A stretch of DNA of 64,000 nucleotides from Hydractinia symbiolongicarpus (GCF_029227915.1 NC_079885.1:14209001-14273000), one strand, 5' to 3'. Shown: positions 35,902 through 49,106, numbered from the stretch's first letter. The notes: a model not told the origin generated them from the letters alone. Numbers and translations: made by a program.

Positions 35902-36020
35902 GTCTACGACCATACCACAATGAACACACCTGTTCTCGTCCGATCACGGAAGTTAAGCAACGTCGGGCCGGGATAGTACTTGGATGGGGAACCGCCTGGG
36001 AACTCCCGGTGTCGTAGGCT
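35902..36020 (+). rRNA. 5S rRNA copy 64 (twin of 57)
   Basis: G18A, T59A and G89A, with the same two helix II mismatches as copy 57. Confidence 0.95.
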
Positions 36021-36470
36021 ATTGAGTTTTTCACGTTACATTATTTATCATTACGACTGTGACGTATCTTTTTTACGCAATAGCTGCTGAGTAAATCAAG
36101 TAAGAGACATGATTAGAAGTTTCTTTCCCTTAAAAAGGGCTACAATCTTGCTGCAATAAATTCGCCACGTCGCAAATGAATGGATTACGAGCGTCAGACA
36201 AAGTAAATGGCGATGTACTTACTTTGCTAACTAACTTTGTCATATGAAAATTAAGTCTGAAAGTACCCTAAATTGCCTTCGTTGGAACTTTTTACCGGAA
36301 ATCTTAAAGCGCATTATTGTCGTAAAGAATCGATAGCGCTTAAAAAGAGGTTTCAAATGCACATAAACACGAACTATTTCCGATCAACCAGTCAAGAATT
36401 ATGATCTTTAAAATTTGAACCATTTTCGATGTAATGTGCTAATAAATCGTAGATATCTGCCCGTATGTTT

Positions 36471-36589
36471 GTCTACGACCATACCACGATGAACACACCT
36501 GTTGTCGTCCGATCACGGAAGTTAAGCATCGTCGGGCCGGGATAGTACTTGGATGGGGGACCGCCTGGGAACTCCCGGTGTCGTAGGCT
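36471..36589 (+). rRNA. 5S rRNA copy 65
   Basis: C34G; twin of copy 58. Confidence 0.96.
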
Positions 36590-37039
36590 ATTGACCTTTT
36601 CACGTTACATTATTTATCATTACGACTGTGACGTATCTTTTTTACGCAATAGCCGCTGAGTAAATCAAGTAAGAGACATGATTAGAAGTTGCTTTCCCTT
36701 AAAAAGGGCTACAATCTTGCTGCAATAAATTCGCCACGTCGCAAATGAATGGATTACGAGCGTCAGACAAAGTAAATGGCGATGTACTTACTTTGCTAAC
36801 TAACTTTGTCATATGAAAATTAAGTCTGAAAGTACCCTAAATTGCCTTCGTTGGAACTTTTTACCGGAAATCTTAAAGCGCATTATTGTCGTAAAGAATC
36901 GATAGCGCTTAAAAAGAGCTTTCAAATGCACATAAACACGAACTATTTCCGATCACCCAGTCAAGAATTATGATCTTTAAAATTTGAACCATTTTCGATG
37001 TAATGTGCTAATAAATCGTAGATATCTGCCCGTTTGTTT

Positions 37040-37158
37040 GTCTACGACCATACCACGATGAACACACCTGTTCTCGTCCGATCACGGAAGTTAAGCATCG
37101 TCGGGCCGGGATAGTACTTGGATGGGGGACCGCCTGGGAACTCCCGGTGTCGTAGGCT
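37040..37158 (+). rRNA. 5S rRNA copy 66
   Basis: Matches the consensus; twin of copy 59. Confidence 0.97.
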
Positions 37159-37608
37159 ATTGACCTTTTCACGTTACATTATTTATCATTACGACTGTGA
37201 CGTATCTTTTTTACGCAATAGCCGCTGAGTAAATCAAGTAAGAGACATGATTAGAAGTTGCTTTCCCTTAAAAAGGGCTACAATCTTGCTGCAATAAATT
37301 CGCCACGTCGCAAATGAATGGATTACGAGCGTCAGACAAAGTAAATGGCGATGTACTTACTTTGCTAACTAACTTTGTCATATGAAAATTAAGTCTGAAA
37401 GTACCCTAAATTGCCTTCGTTGGAACTTTTTACCGGAAATCTTAAAGCGCATTATTGTCGTAAAGAACCGATAGCGCTTAAAAAGAGCTTTCAAATGCAC
37501 ATAAACACGAACTATTTCCGATCACCCAGTCAAGAATTATGATCTTTAAAATTTGAACCATTTTTGATGTAATGTGCTAATAAATCGTAGATATCTGCCC
37601 GTTTGTTT

Positions 37609-37727
37609 GTCTACGACCATACCACGATGAACACACCTGTTCTCGTCCGATCACGGAAGTTAAGCATGGTCGGGCCGGGATAGTACTTGGATGGGGGACC
37701 GCCTGGGAACTCCCGGTGTCGTAGGTT
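37609..37727 (+). rRNA. 5S rRNA copy 67
   Basis: C60G and C118T; twin of copy 60. Confidence 0.95.
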
Positions 37728-38177
37728 ATTGACTTTTTCACGTTACATTATTTTTCATTACGACTGTGACGTATCTTTTTTACGCAATAGCCGCTGAGTA
37801 AATCAAGAAAGAGACATGATTAGAAGTTGCTTTCCCAGAAAAACGGCTATAATCGTGCTGCAATAAATGCGCCACGTCGCAAATGAATGGATTACGAGCG
37901 TCAGAAAAAGAAAATGGCGATGTACTTAGTTTGCTGACTAACTTTGTCATATGAAAATTAAGTCTGAAAGTAGCCTAGATTGCATTCGTTGGAACTTTTT
38001 ACCGGAAATCTTAAAGCGCATGGTTGTTGTAAATAATGGATAGCGCTTAAAAAGAGCTTTCAAATGCACATAAACACGACCTATTTCGGATAAACCAGTC
38101 AAGAAATATGATCTTTAAAGCTTAAACCATTTTCGATGTAATGTGCTAATAAATCGTAGATATCTGCCCGTTTGTTT

Positions 38178-38296
38178 GTCTACGACCATACCACGATGAA
38201 CACACCTGTTCTCGTCCGATCACGGAAGTTAAGCATCGTCGGGCCGGGATAGTACTTGGATGGGGTACCGCCTGGGAACTCCCGGTGTCGTAGGCT
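38178..38296 (+). rRNA. 5S rRNA copy 68
   Basis: G89T; twin of copy 61. Confidence 0.96.
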
Positions 38297-38746
38297 ATTG
38301 ACTTTTTCACGTCACATTATTTATCATTACGACTGTGACGTATCTTTTTTACGCAATAGCCGCTGAGTAAATCAAGTAAGAGACATGATTAGAAGTTGCT
38401 TTCCCTTAAAAAGGGCTACAATCTTGCTGCAATAAATGCGCCACGTCGCAAATGAATAGATTAAGAGCGTCAGACAAAGAAAATGGCGATGTAGTTAATT
38501 TGCTAATTAACTTTGTCATATGAAAATTAAGTCTGAAAGTACCCTAGATTGCCTTCGTTGGAACTTTTTACCGGAAATCTTAAAGCGCATTATTGTCGTA
38601 AAGAATCGATAGCGCTTAAAAAGAGCTTTCAAATGCACATAAACACGACCTATTTCTGATCACCCAGTCAAGAAATATGATCTTTAAAATTTGAACCATT
38701 TTCGATGTAATGTGCTAATAAATCGTAGATATCTGCCCGTTTGTTT

Positions 38747-38865
38747 GTCTACGACCATACCACGATGAACACACCTGTTCTCGTCCGATCACGGAAGTTA
38801 AGCACCGTCGGGCCGGGATAGTATTTGGATGGGGAACCACCTGGGAACTCCCGGTGTCGTAGGCT
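38747..38865 (+). rRNA. 5S rRNA copy 69
   Basis: T59C, C78T, G89A and G93A; twin of copy 62. The next spacer changes to the form that precedes C60G genes. Confidence 0.95.
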
Positions 38866-39315
38866 ATTGACTTTTTCACGTTACATTATTTATCATTACG
38901 ACTGTGACGTATCTTTTTTACGCAATAGCCGCTGATTAAATCAAGTAAGAGACATGATTAGAAGTTTCTTTCCCTTAAAAAGGGCTACAATCTTGCTGCA
39001 ATAAATTCGCCACGTCGCAAATGAATGGATTACGAGCGTCAGACAAAGTAAATGGCGATGTACTTACTTTGCTAACTAACTTTGTCATATGAAAATTAAG
39101 TCTGAAAGTACCCTAAATTGCCTTCGTTGGAACTTTTTACCGGAAATCTTAAAGCGCATTATTGTCGTAAAGAACCGATAGCGCTTAAAAAGAGCTTTCA
39201 AATGCACATAAACACGAACTATTTCCGATCACCCAGTCAAGAATTATGATCTTTAAAATTTGAACCATTTTTGATGTAATGTGCTAATAAATCGTAGATA
39301 TCTGCCCGTTTGTTT

Positions 39316-39434
39316 GTCTACGACCATACCACGATGAACACACCTGTTCTCGTCCGATCACGGAAGTTAAGCATGGTCGGGCCGGGATAGTACTTGGATG
39401 GGGGACCGCCTGGGAACTCCCGGTGTCGTAGGTT
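39316..39434 (+). rRNA. 5S rRNA copy 70
   Basis: C60G and C118T. The spacer lacks two private changes found after copies 60 and 67 (gctataatcg, cagaaaaag), so this triad is the older form. Confidence 0.95.
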
Positions 39435-39884
39435 ATTGACTTTTTCACGTTACATTATTTTTCATTACGACTGTGACGTATCTTTTTTACGCAATAGCCG
39501 CTGAGTAAATCAAGAAAGAGACATGATTAGAAGTTGCTTTCCCAGAAAAACGGCTACAATCGTGCTGCAATAAATGCGCCACGTCGCAAATGAATGGATT
39601 ACGAGCGTCAGACAAAGAAAATGGCGATGTACTTAGTTTGCTGACTAACTTTGTCATATGAAAATTAAGTCTGAAAGTAGCCTAGATTGCATTCGTTGGA
39701 ACTTTTTACCGGAAATCTTAAAGCGCATGGTTGTTGTAAATAATGGATAGCGCTTAAAAAGAGCTTTCAAATGCACATAAACACGACCTATTTCGGATAA
39801 ACCAGTCAAGAAATATGATCTTTAAAGCTTAAACCATTTTCGATGTAATGTGCTAATAAATCGTAGATATCTGCCCGTTTGTTT

Positions 39885-40003
39885 GTCTACGACCATACCA
39901 CGATGAACACACCTGTTCTCGTCCGATCACGGAAGTTAAGCATCGTCGGGCCGGGATAGTACTTGGATGGGGTACCGCCTGGGAACTCCCGGTGTCGTAG
40001 GCT
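39885..40003 (+). rRNA. 5S rRNA copy 71
   Basis: G89T. Class C spacer without the gaatagatt change seen after copies 61 and 68. Confidence 0.96.
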
Positions 40004-40453
40004 ATTGACTTTTTCACGTCACATTATTTATCATTACGACTGTGACGTATCTTTTTTACGCAATAGCCGCTGAGTAAATCAAGTAAGAGACATGATTAGA
40101 AGTTGCTTTCCCTTAAAAAGGGCTACAATCTTGCTGCAATAAATGCGCCACGTCGCAAATGAATGGATTAAGAGCGTCAGACAAAGAAAATGGCGATGTA
40201 GTTAATTTGCTAATTAACTTTGTCATATGAAAATTAAGTCTGAAAGTACCCTAGATTGCCTTCGTTGGAACTTTTTACCGGAAATCTTAAAGCGCATTAT
40301 TGTCGTAAAGAATCGATAGCGCTTAAAAAGAGCTTTCAAATGCACATAAACACGACCTATTTCTGATCACCCAGTCAAGAAATATGATCTTTAAAATTTG
40401 AACCATTTTCGATGTAATGTGCTAATAAATCGTAGATATCTGCCCGTTTGTTT

Positions 40454-40572
40454 GTCTACGACCATACCACGATGAACACACCTGTTCTCGTCCGATCACG
40501 GAAGTTAAGCATCGTCGGGCCGGGATAGTATTTGGATGGGGAACCACCTGGGAACTCCCGGTGTCGTAGGCT
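40454..40572 (+). rRNA. 5S rRNA copy 72
   Basis: C78T, G89A and G93A; T59C absent. Class C with ctgattaaatc. Confidence 0.96.
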
Positions 40573-41022
40573 ATTGACTTTTTCACGTTACATTATTTAT
40601 CATTACGACTGTGACGTATCTTTTTTACGCAATAGCCGCTGATTAAATCAAGTAAGAGACATGATTAGAAGTTTCTTTCCCTTAAAAAGGGCTACAATCT
40701 TGCTGCAATAAATTCGCCACGTCGCAAATGAATGGATTAAGAGCGTCAGACAAAGAAAATGGCGATGTAGTTAATTTGCTAATTAACTTTGTCATATGAA
40801 AATTAAGTCTGAAAGTACCCTAGATTGCCTTCGTTGGAACTTTTTACCGGAAATCTTAAAGCGCATTATTGTCGTAAAGAATCGATAGCGCTTAAAAAGA
40901 GCTTTCAAATGCACATAAACACGACCTATTTCTGATCACCCAGTCAAGAAATATGATCTTTAAAATTTGAACCATTTTCGATGTAATGTGCTAATAAATC
41001 GTAGATATCTGCCCGTTTGTTT

Positions 41023-41141
41023 GTCTACGACCATACCACGATGAACACACCTGTTCTCGTCCGATCACGGAAGTTAAGCATCGTCGGGCCGGGATAGTAT
41101 TTGGATGGGGAACCACCTGGGAACTCCCGGTGTCGTAGGCT
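41023..41141 (+). rRNA. 5S rRNA copy 73
   Basis: C78T, G89A and G93A, the same as copy 72: a single-unit tandem duplication. Confidence 0.96.
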
Positions 41142-41591
41142 ATTGACTTTTTCACGTTACATTATTTATCATTACGACTGTGACGTATCTTTTTTACGCA
41201 ATAGCCGCTGATTAAATCAAGTAAGAGACATGATTAGAAGTTTCTTTCCCTTAAAAAGGGCTACAATCTTGCTGCAATAAATTCGCCACGTCGCAAATGA
41301 ATGGATTACGAGCGTCAGACAAAGTAAATGGCGATGTACTTACTTTGCTAACTAACTTTGTCATATGAAAATTAAGTCTGAAAGTACCCTAAATTGCCTT
41401 CGTTGGAACTTTTTACCGGAAATCTTAAAGCGCATTATTGTCGTAAAGAACCGATAGCGCTTAAAAAGAGCTTTCAAATGCACATAAACACGAACTATTT
41501 CCGATCACCCAGTCAAGAATTATGATCTTTAAAATTTGAACCATTTTTGATGTAATGTGCTAATAAATCGTAGATATCTGCCCGTTTGTTT

Positions 41592-41710
41592 GTCTACGAC
41601 CATACCACGATGAACACACCTGTTCTCGTCCGATCACGGAAGTTAAGCATGGTCGGGCCGGGATAGTACTTGGATGGGGGACCGCCTGGGAACTCCCGGT
41701 GTCGTAGGTT
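41592..41710 (+). rRNA. 5S rRNA copy 74
   Basis: C60G and C118T, starting the fourth triad. Class B spacer with private cttattttgc and aacttgttacc, the latter breaking the U-rich tract. Confidence 0.95.
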
Positions 41711-42160
41711 ATTGACTTTTTCACGTTACATTATTTTTCATTACGACTGTGACGTATCTTTTTTACGCAATAGCCGCTGAGTAAATCAAGAAAGAGACAT
41801 GATTAGAAGTTGCTTTCCCAGAAAAACGGCTACAATCGTGCTGCAATAAATGCGCCACGTCGCAAATGAATGGATTACGAGCGTCAGACAAAGAAAATGG
41901 CGATGTACTTATTTTGCTGACTAACTTTGTCATATGAAAATTAAGTCTGAAAGTAGCCTAGATTGCATTCGTTGGAACTTGTTACCGGAAATCTTAAAGC
42001 GCATGGTTGTTGTAAATAATGGATAGCGCTTAAAAAGAGCTTTCAAATGCACATAAACACGACCTATTTCGGATAAACCAGTCAAGAAATATGATCTTTA
42101 AAGCTTAAACCATTTTCGATGTAATGTGCTAATAAATCGTAGATATCTGCCCGTTTGTTT

Positions 42161-42279
42161 GTCTACGACCATACCACGATGAACACACCTGTTCTCGTCC
42201 GATCACGGAAGTTAAGCATCGTCGGGCCGGGATAGTACTTGGATGGGGTACCGCCTGGGAACTCCCGGTGTCGTAGGCT
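42161..42279 (+). rRNA. 5S rRNA copy 75
   Basis: G89T. Spacer class C. Confidence 0.96.
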
Positions 42280-42729
42280 ATTGACTTTTTCACGTCACAT
42301 TATTTATCATTACGACTGTGACGTATCTTTTTTACGCAATAGCCGCTGAGTAAATCAAGTAAGAGACATGATTAGAAGTTGCTTTCCCTTAAAAAGGGCT
42401 ACAATCTTGCTGCAATAAATGCGCCACGTCGCAAATGAATGGATTAAGAGCGTCAGACAAAGAAAATGGCGATGTAGTTAATTTGCTAATTAACTTTGTC
42501 ATATGAAAATTAAGTCTGAAAGTACCCTAGATTGCCTTCGTTGGAACTTTTTACCGGAAATCTTAAAGCGCATTATTGTCGTAAAGAATCGATAGCGCTT
42601 AAAAAGAGCTTTCAAATGCACATAAACACGACCTATTTCTGATCACCCAGTCAAGAAATATGATCTTTAAAATTTGAACCATTTTCGATGTAATGTGCTA
42701 ATAAATCGTAGATATCTGCCCGTTTGTTT

Positions 42730-42848
42730 GTCTACGACCATACCACGATGAACACACCTGTTCTCGTCCGATCACGGAAGTTAAGCATCGTCGGGCCGGG
42801 ATAGTATTTGGATGGGGAACCACCTGGGAACTCCCGGTGTCGTAGGCT
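42730..42848 (+). rRNA. 5S rRNA copy 76
   Basis: C78T, G89A and G93A. With copies 77 and 78 it forms a block (Q) that returns as 92-94 and 107-109. Confidence 0.96.
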
Positions 42849-43297
42849 ATTGACTTTTTCACGTTACATTATTTATCATTACGACTGTGACGTATCTTTT
42901 TTACGCAATAGCCGCTGATTAAATCAAGTAAGAGACATGATTAGAAGTTTCTTTCCCTTAAAAAGGGCTACAATCTTGCTGCAATAAATTCGCCACGTCG
43001 CAAATGAATGGATTAAGAGCGTCAGACAAAGAAAATGGCGATGTAGTTAATTTGCTAATTAACTTTGTCATATGAAAATTAAGTCTGAAAGTACCCTAGA
43101 TTGCCTTCGTTGGAACTTTTTACCGGAAATCTTAAAGCGCATTATTGTCGTAAAGAATTGATAGCGCTTAAAAAGAGCTTTCAAATGCACATAAACACGA
43201 CCTATTTCCGATCACCCAGTCAAGAAATATGATCTTTAAAATTTGAACCATTTTCGATGTAATGTGCTAATAAATCGTAGATATCTGCCGTTTGTTT

Positions 43298-43416
43298 GTC
43301 TACGACCATACCACGATGAACACACCTGTTCTCGTCCGATCACGGAAGTTAAGCATCGTCGGGCCGGGATAGTACTTGGATGGGGAACCGCCTGGGAACT
43401 CCCGGTGTCGTAGGCT
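43298..43416 (+). rRNA. 5S rRNA copy 77
   Basis: G89A. One C is missing upstream (ctgccgtttg), as before copies 93 and 108. Class C spacer with gaatggactaagaggg. Confidence 0.96.
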
Positions 43417-43866
43417 ATTGACTTTTTCACGTTACATTATTTATCATTACGACTGTGACGTATCTTTTTTACGCAATAGCCGCTGAGTAAATCAAGTAAG
43501 AGACATGATTAGAAGTTTCTTTCCCTTAAAAAGGGCTACAATCTTGCTGCAATAAATTCGCCACGTCGCAAATGAATGGACTAAGAGGGTCAGACAAAGA
43601 AAATGGCGATGTAGTTAATTTGCTAATTAACTTTGTCATATGAAAATTAAGTCTGAAACTACCCTAGATTGCCTTCGTTGGAACTTTTTACCGGAAATCT
43701 TAAAGCGCATTATTGTCGTAAAGAATCGATAGCGCTTAAAAAGAGCTTTCAAATGCACATAAACACGACCTATTTCCGATCACCCAGTCAAGAAGTATGA
43801 TCTTTAAAATTTGAACCATTTTCGATGTAATGTGCTAATAAATCGTAGATATCTGCCCGTTTGTTT

Positions 43867-43985
43867 GTCTACGACCATACCACGATGAACACACCTGTTC
43901 TCGTCCGATCACGGAAGTTAAGCATCGTCGGGCCGGGATAGTACTTGGATGGGGAACCGCCTGGGAACTCTCGGTGTCGTAGGCT
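43867..43985 (+). rRNA. 5S rRNA copy 78
   Basis: G89A and C105T (G70-U105 wobble). Upstream agaagtatg. Spacer class C. Confidence 0.96.
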
Positions 43986-44435
43986 ATTGACTTTTTCACG
44001 TTACATTATTTATCATTACGACTGTGACGTATCTTTTTTACGCAATAGCCGCTGAGTAAATCAAGTAAGAGACATGATTAGAAGTTTCTTTCCCTTAAAA
44101 AGGGCTACAATCTTGCTGCAATAAATTCGCCACGTCGCAAATGAATGGATTACGAGCGTCAGACAAAGTAAATGGCGATGTACTTACTTTGCTAACTAAC
44201 TTTGTCATATGAAAATTAAGTCTGAAAGTACCCTAAATTGCCTTCGTTGGAACTTTTTACCGGAAATCTTAAAGCGCATTATTGTCGTAAAGAATCGATA
44301 GCGCTTAAAAAGAGGTTTCAAATGCACATAAACACGAACTATTTCCGATCAACCAGTCAAGAATTATGATCTTTAAAATTTGAACCATTTTCGATGTAAT
44401 GTGCTAATAAATCGTAGATATCTGCCCGTATGTTT

Positions 44436-44554
44436 GTCTACGACCATACCACAATGAACACACCTGTTCTCGTCCGATCACGGAAGTTAAGCATCGTCGG
44501 GCCGGGATAGTACTTGGATGGGGGACCGCCTGGGAACTCCCGGTGTCGTAGGCT
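44436..44554 (+). rRNA. 5S rRNA copy 79
   Basis: G18A, an A18-C60 mismatch in helix II. gaccttttc, class C. Copies 78-80 are mirrored by 81-83 at 1707 bp. Confidence 0.96.
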
Positions 44555-45004
44555 ATTGACCTTTTCACGTTACATTATTTATCATTACGACTGTGACGTA
44601 TCTTTTTTACGCAATAGCCGCTGAGTAAATCAAGTAAGAGACATGATTAGAAGTTGCTTTCCCTTAAAAAGGGCTACAATCTTGCTGCAATAAATTCGCC
44701 ACGTCGCAAATGAATGGATTACGAGCGTCAGACAAAGTAAATGGCGATGTACTTACTTTGCTAACTAACTTTGTCATATGAAAATTAAGTCTGAAAGTAC
44801 CCTAAATTGCCTTCGTTGGAACTTTTTACCGGAAATCTTAAAGCGCATTATTGTTGTAAAGAATCGATAGCGCTTAAAAAGAGCTTTCAAATGCACATAA
44901 ACACGAACTATTTCCGATCACCCAGTCAAGAATTATGATCTTTAAAATTTGAACCATTTTTGATGTAATGTGCTAATAAATCGTAGATATCTGCCCGTAT
45001 GTTT

Positions 45005-45123
45005 GTCTACGACCATACCACGATGAACACACCTGTTCTCGTCCGATCACGGAAGTTAAGCATCGTCGGGCCGGGATAGTACTTGGATGGGGGACCGCCT
45101 GGGAACTCCCGGTGTCGTAGGCT
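45005..45123 (+). rRNA. 5S rRNA copy 80
   Basis: Matches the consensus. Class A spacer with atcactacgactgtgatg and aagaaaaagac, a signature shared with copies 83, 85, 95, 101 and 110. Confidence 0.97.
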
Positions 45124-45573
45124 ATTGACTTTTTCACGTTACATTATTAATCACTACGACTGTGATGTATCTTTTTTACGCAATAGCCGCTGAGTAAATC
45201 AAGAAAAAGACATGATTAGAAGTTGCTTTCCCAGCAAAACGGCTACAATCGTGCTGCAATAAATGCGCCACGTCGCAAATGAATGGATTACGAGCGTCAG
45301 ACAAAGAAAATGGCGATGTACTTACTTTGCTAACTAACTTTGTCATATGAAAATTAAGTCTGAAAGTACCCTAGATTGCCTTCGTTGGAACTTTTTACCG
45401 GAAATCTTAAAGCGCATTATTGTCGTAAAGAATCGATAGCGCTTAAAAAGAGCTTTCAAATGCACATAAACACGACCTATTTCCGATCACCCAGTCAAGA
45501 AGTATGATCTTTAAAATTTGAACCATTTTCGATGTAATGTGCTAATAAATCGTAGATATCTGCCCGTTTGTTT

Positions 45574-45692
45574 GTATACGACCATACCACGATGAACACA
45601 CCTGTTCTCGTCCGGTCACGGAAGTTAAGCATCGTCGGGCCGGGATAGTACTTGGATGGGGAACCGCCTGGGAACTCTCGGTGTCGTAGGCT
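45574..45692 (+). rRNA. 5S rRNA copy 81 (variant)
   Basis: C3A, A42G, G89A and C105T: copy 78 plus C3A and A42G. C3A makes an A3-G116 mismatch in helix I. Spacer class C with private ggctataatc. Confidence 0.95.
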
Positions 45693-46142
45693 ATTGACTT
45701 TTTCACGTTACATTATTTATCATTACGACTGTGACGTATCTTTTTTACGCAATAGCCGCTGAGTAAATCAAGTAAGAGACATGATTAGAAGTTTCTTTCC
45801 CTTAAAAAGGGCTATAATCTTGCTGCAATAAATTCGCCACGTCGCAAATGAATGGATTACGAGCGTCAGACAAAGTAAATGGCGATGTACTTACTTTGCT
45901 AACTAACTTTGTCATATGAAAATTAAGTCTGAAAGTACCCTAAATTGCCTTCGTTGGAACTTTTTACCGGAAATCTTAAAGCGCATTATTGTCGTAAAGA
46001 ATCGATAGCGCTTAAAAAGAGGTTTCAAATGCACATAAACACGAACTATTTCCGATCAACCAGTCAAGAATTATGATCTTTAAAATTTGAACCATTTTCG
46101 ATGTAATGTGCTAATAAATCGTAGATATCTGCCCGTATGTTT

Positions 46143-46261
46143 GTCTACGACCATACCACAATGAACACACCTGTTCTCGTCCGATCACGGAAGTTAAGCA
46201 TCGTCGGGCCGGGATAGTACTTGGATGGGGGACCGCCTGGGAACTCCCGGTGTCGTAGGCT
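46143..46261 (+). rRNA. 5S rRNA copy 82
   Basis: G18A; twin of copy 79. Spacer class C. Confidence 0.96.
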
Positions 46262-46711
46262 ATTGACCTTTTCACGTTACATTATTTATCATTACGACTG
46301 TGACGTATCTTTTTTACGCAATAGCCGCTGAGTAAATCAAGTAAGAGACATGATTAGAAGTTGCTTTCCCTTAAAAAGGGCTACAATCTTGCTGCAATAA
46401 ATTCGCCACGTCGCAAATGAATGGATTACGAGCGTCAGACAAAGTAAATGGCGATGTACTTACTTTGCTAACTAACTTTGTCATATGAAAATTAAGTCTG
46501 AAAGTACCCTAAATTGCCTTCGTTGGAACTTTTTACCGGAAATCTTAAAGCGCATTATTGTTGTAAAGAATCGATAGCGCTTAAAAAGAGCTTTCAAATG
46601 CACATAAACACGAACTATTTCCGATCACCCAGTCAAGAATTATGATCTTTAAAATTTGAACCATTTTTGATGTAATGTGCTAATAAATCGTAGATATCTG
46701 CCCGTATGTTT

Positions 46712-46830
46712 GTCTACGACCATACCACGATGAACACACCTGTTCTCGTCCGATCACGGAAGTTAAGCATCGTCGGGCCGGGATAGTACTTGGATGGGGG
46801 ACCGCCTGGGAACTCCCGGTGTCGTAGGCT
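46712..46830 (+). rRNA. 5S rRNA copy 83
   Basis: Matches the consensus; twin of copy 80. Spacer class A. Confidence 0.97.
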
Positions 46831-47280
46831 ATTGACTTTTTCACGTTACATTATTAATCACTACGACTGTGATGTATCTTTTTTACGCAATAGCCGCTGA
46901 GTAAATCAAGAAAAAGACATGATTAGAAGTTGCTTTCCCAGCAAAACGGCTACAATCGTGCTGCAATAAATGCGCCACGTCGCAAATGAATGGATTACGA
47001 GCGTCAGACAAAGAAAATGGCGATGTACTTACTTTGCTAACTAACTTTGTCATATGAAAATTAAGTCTGAAAGTACCCTAAATTGCCTTCGTTGGAACTT
47101 TTTACCGGAAATCTTAAAGCGCATTATTGTCGTAAAGAATCGATAGCGCTTAAAAAGAGCTTTCAAATGCACATAAACACGAACTATTTCCGATCACCCA
47201 GTCAAGAATTATGATCTTTAAAATTTGAACCATTTTCGATGTAATGTGCTAATAAATCGTAGATATCTGCCCGTATGTTT

Positions 47281-47399
47281 GTCTACGACCATACCACGAT
47301 GAACACACCTGTTCTCGTCCGATCACGGAAGTTAAGCATCGTCGGGCCGGGATAGTACTTGGATGGGGGACCGCCTGGGAACTCCCGGTGTCGTAGGCT
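47281..47399 (+). rRNA. 5S rRNA copy 84
   Basis: Matches the consensus. gaccttttc, class C. The next gene repeats the copy 80/83 form. Confidence 0.97.
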
Positions 47400-47849
47400 A
47401 TTGACCTTTTCACGTTACATTATTTATCATTACGACTGTGACGTATCTTTTTTACGCAATAGCCGCTGAGTAAATCAAGTAAGAGACATGATTAGAAGTT
47501 GCTTTCCCTTAAAAAGGGCTACAATCTTGCTGCAATAAATTCGCCACGTCGCAAATGAATGGATTACGAGCGTCAGACAAAGTAAATGGCGATGTACTTA
47601 CTTTGCTAACTAACTTTGTCATATGAAAATTAAGTCTGAAAGTACCCTAAATTGCCTTCGTTGGAACTTTTTACCGGAAATCTTAAAGCGCATTATTGTT
47701 GTAAAGAATCGATAGCGCTTAAAAAGAGCTTTCAAATGCACATAAACACGAACTATTTCCGATCACCCAGTCAAGAATTATGATCTTTAAAATTTGAACC
47801 ATTTTTGATGTAATGTGCTAATAAATCGTAGATATCTGCCCGTATGTTT

Positions 47850-47968
47850 GTCTACGACCATACCACGATGAACACACCTGTTCTCGTCCGATCACGGAAG
47901 TTAAGCATCGTCGGGCCGGGATAGTACTTGGATGGGGGACCGCCTGGGAACTCCCGGTGTCGTAGGCT
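47850..47968 (+). rRNA. 5S rRNA copy 85
   Basis: Matches the consensus; same class A spacer signature as copies 80 and 83. Confidence 0.97.
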
Positions 47969-48418
47969 ATTGACTTTTTCACGTTACATTATTAATCACT
48001 ACGACTGTGATGTATCTTTTTTACGCAATAGCCGCTGAGTAAATCAAGAAAAAGACATGATTAGAAGTTGCTTTCCCAGCAAAACGGCTACAATCGTGCT
48101 GCAATAAATGCGCCACGTCGCAAATGAATGGATTACGAGCGTCAGACAAAGAAAATGGCGATGTACTTACTTTGCTAACTAACTTTGTCATATGAAAATT
48201 AAGTCTGAAAGTACCCTAAATTGCCTTCGTTGGAACTTTTTACCGGAAATCTTAAAGCGCATTATTGTCGTAAAGAATCGATAGCGCTTAAAAAGAGCTT
48301 TCAAATGCACATAAACACGAACTATTTCCGATCACACAGTCAAGAATTATGATCTTTAAAATTTGAACCATTTTCGATGTAATGTGCTAATAAATCGTAG
48401 ATATCTGCCCGTATGTTT

Positions 48419-48537
48419 GTCTACGACCATACCACGATGAACACACCTGTTCTCGTCCGATCACGGAAGTAAAGCATCGTCGGGCCGGGATAGTACTTGG
48501 ATGGGGGACCGCCTGGGAACTCCCGGTGTCGTAGGCT
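48419..48537 (+). rRNA. 5S rRNA copy 86
   Basis: T53A in the A box (gtaaagc), private. Downstream has cacgtttcatt; the spacer is class C although it starts with attaatcattgcg. Confidence 0.95.
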
Positions 48538-48987
48538 ATTGACTTTTTCACGTTTCATTATTAATCATTGCGACTGTGACGTATCTTTTTTACGCAATAG
48601 CCGCTGAGTAAATCAAGTAAGAGACATGATTAGAAGTTTCTTTCCCTTAAAAAGGGCTACAATCTTGCTGCAATAAATTCGCCACGTCGCAAATGAATAG
48701 ATTACGAGCGTCAGACAAAGTAAATGGCGATGTACTTACTTTGCTAACTAACTTTGTCATATGAAAATTAAGTCTGAAAGTACCCTAAATTGCCTTCGTT
48801 GGAACTTTTTACCGGAAATCTTAAAGCGCATTATTGTCGTAAAGAATCGATAGCGCTTAAAAAGATGTTTCAAATGCACATAAACACGAACTATTTCCGA
48901 TCACCCAGTCAAGAATTATGATCTTTAAAATTTGAACCATTTTCGATGTAATGTGCTAATAAATCGTAGATATCTGCCCGTATGTTT

Positions 48988-49106
48988 GTCTACGACCATA
49001 CCACAATGAACACACCTGTTCTCGTCCGATCACGGAAGTTAAGCATCGTCGGGCCGGGATAGTACTTGGATGGGGGACCGCCTGGGAACTCCCGGTGTCG
49101 TAGGCT
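48988..49106 (+). rRNA. 5S rRNA copy 87
   Basis: G18A. Upstream spacer has aaagatgtttc, shared with the spacers before copies 98, 104 and 113. Spacer class C. Confidence 0.96.

Larger units (their letters stand above)
34857..38839 (+). repeat. Seven-unit block, second copy of 3983-bp duplication (copies 63-69)
   Basis: Repeats 30874-34856. Agreement continues past one full period to 39174, where the spacer switches to the agaaccgata form. No difference was found at the marker sites checked. Confidence 0.9.
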
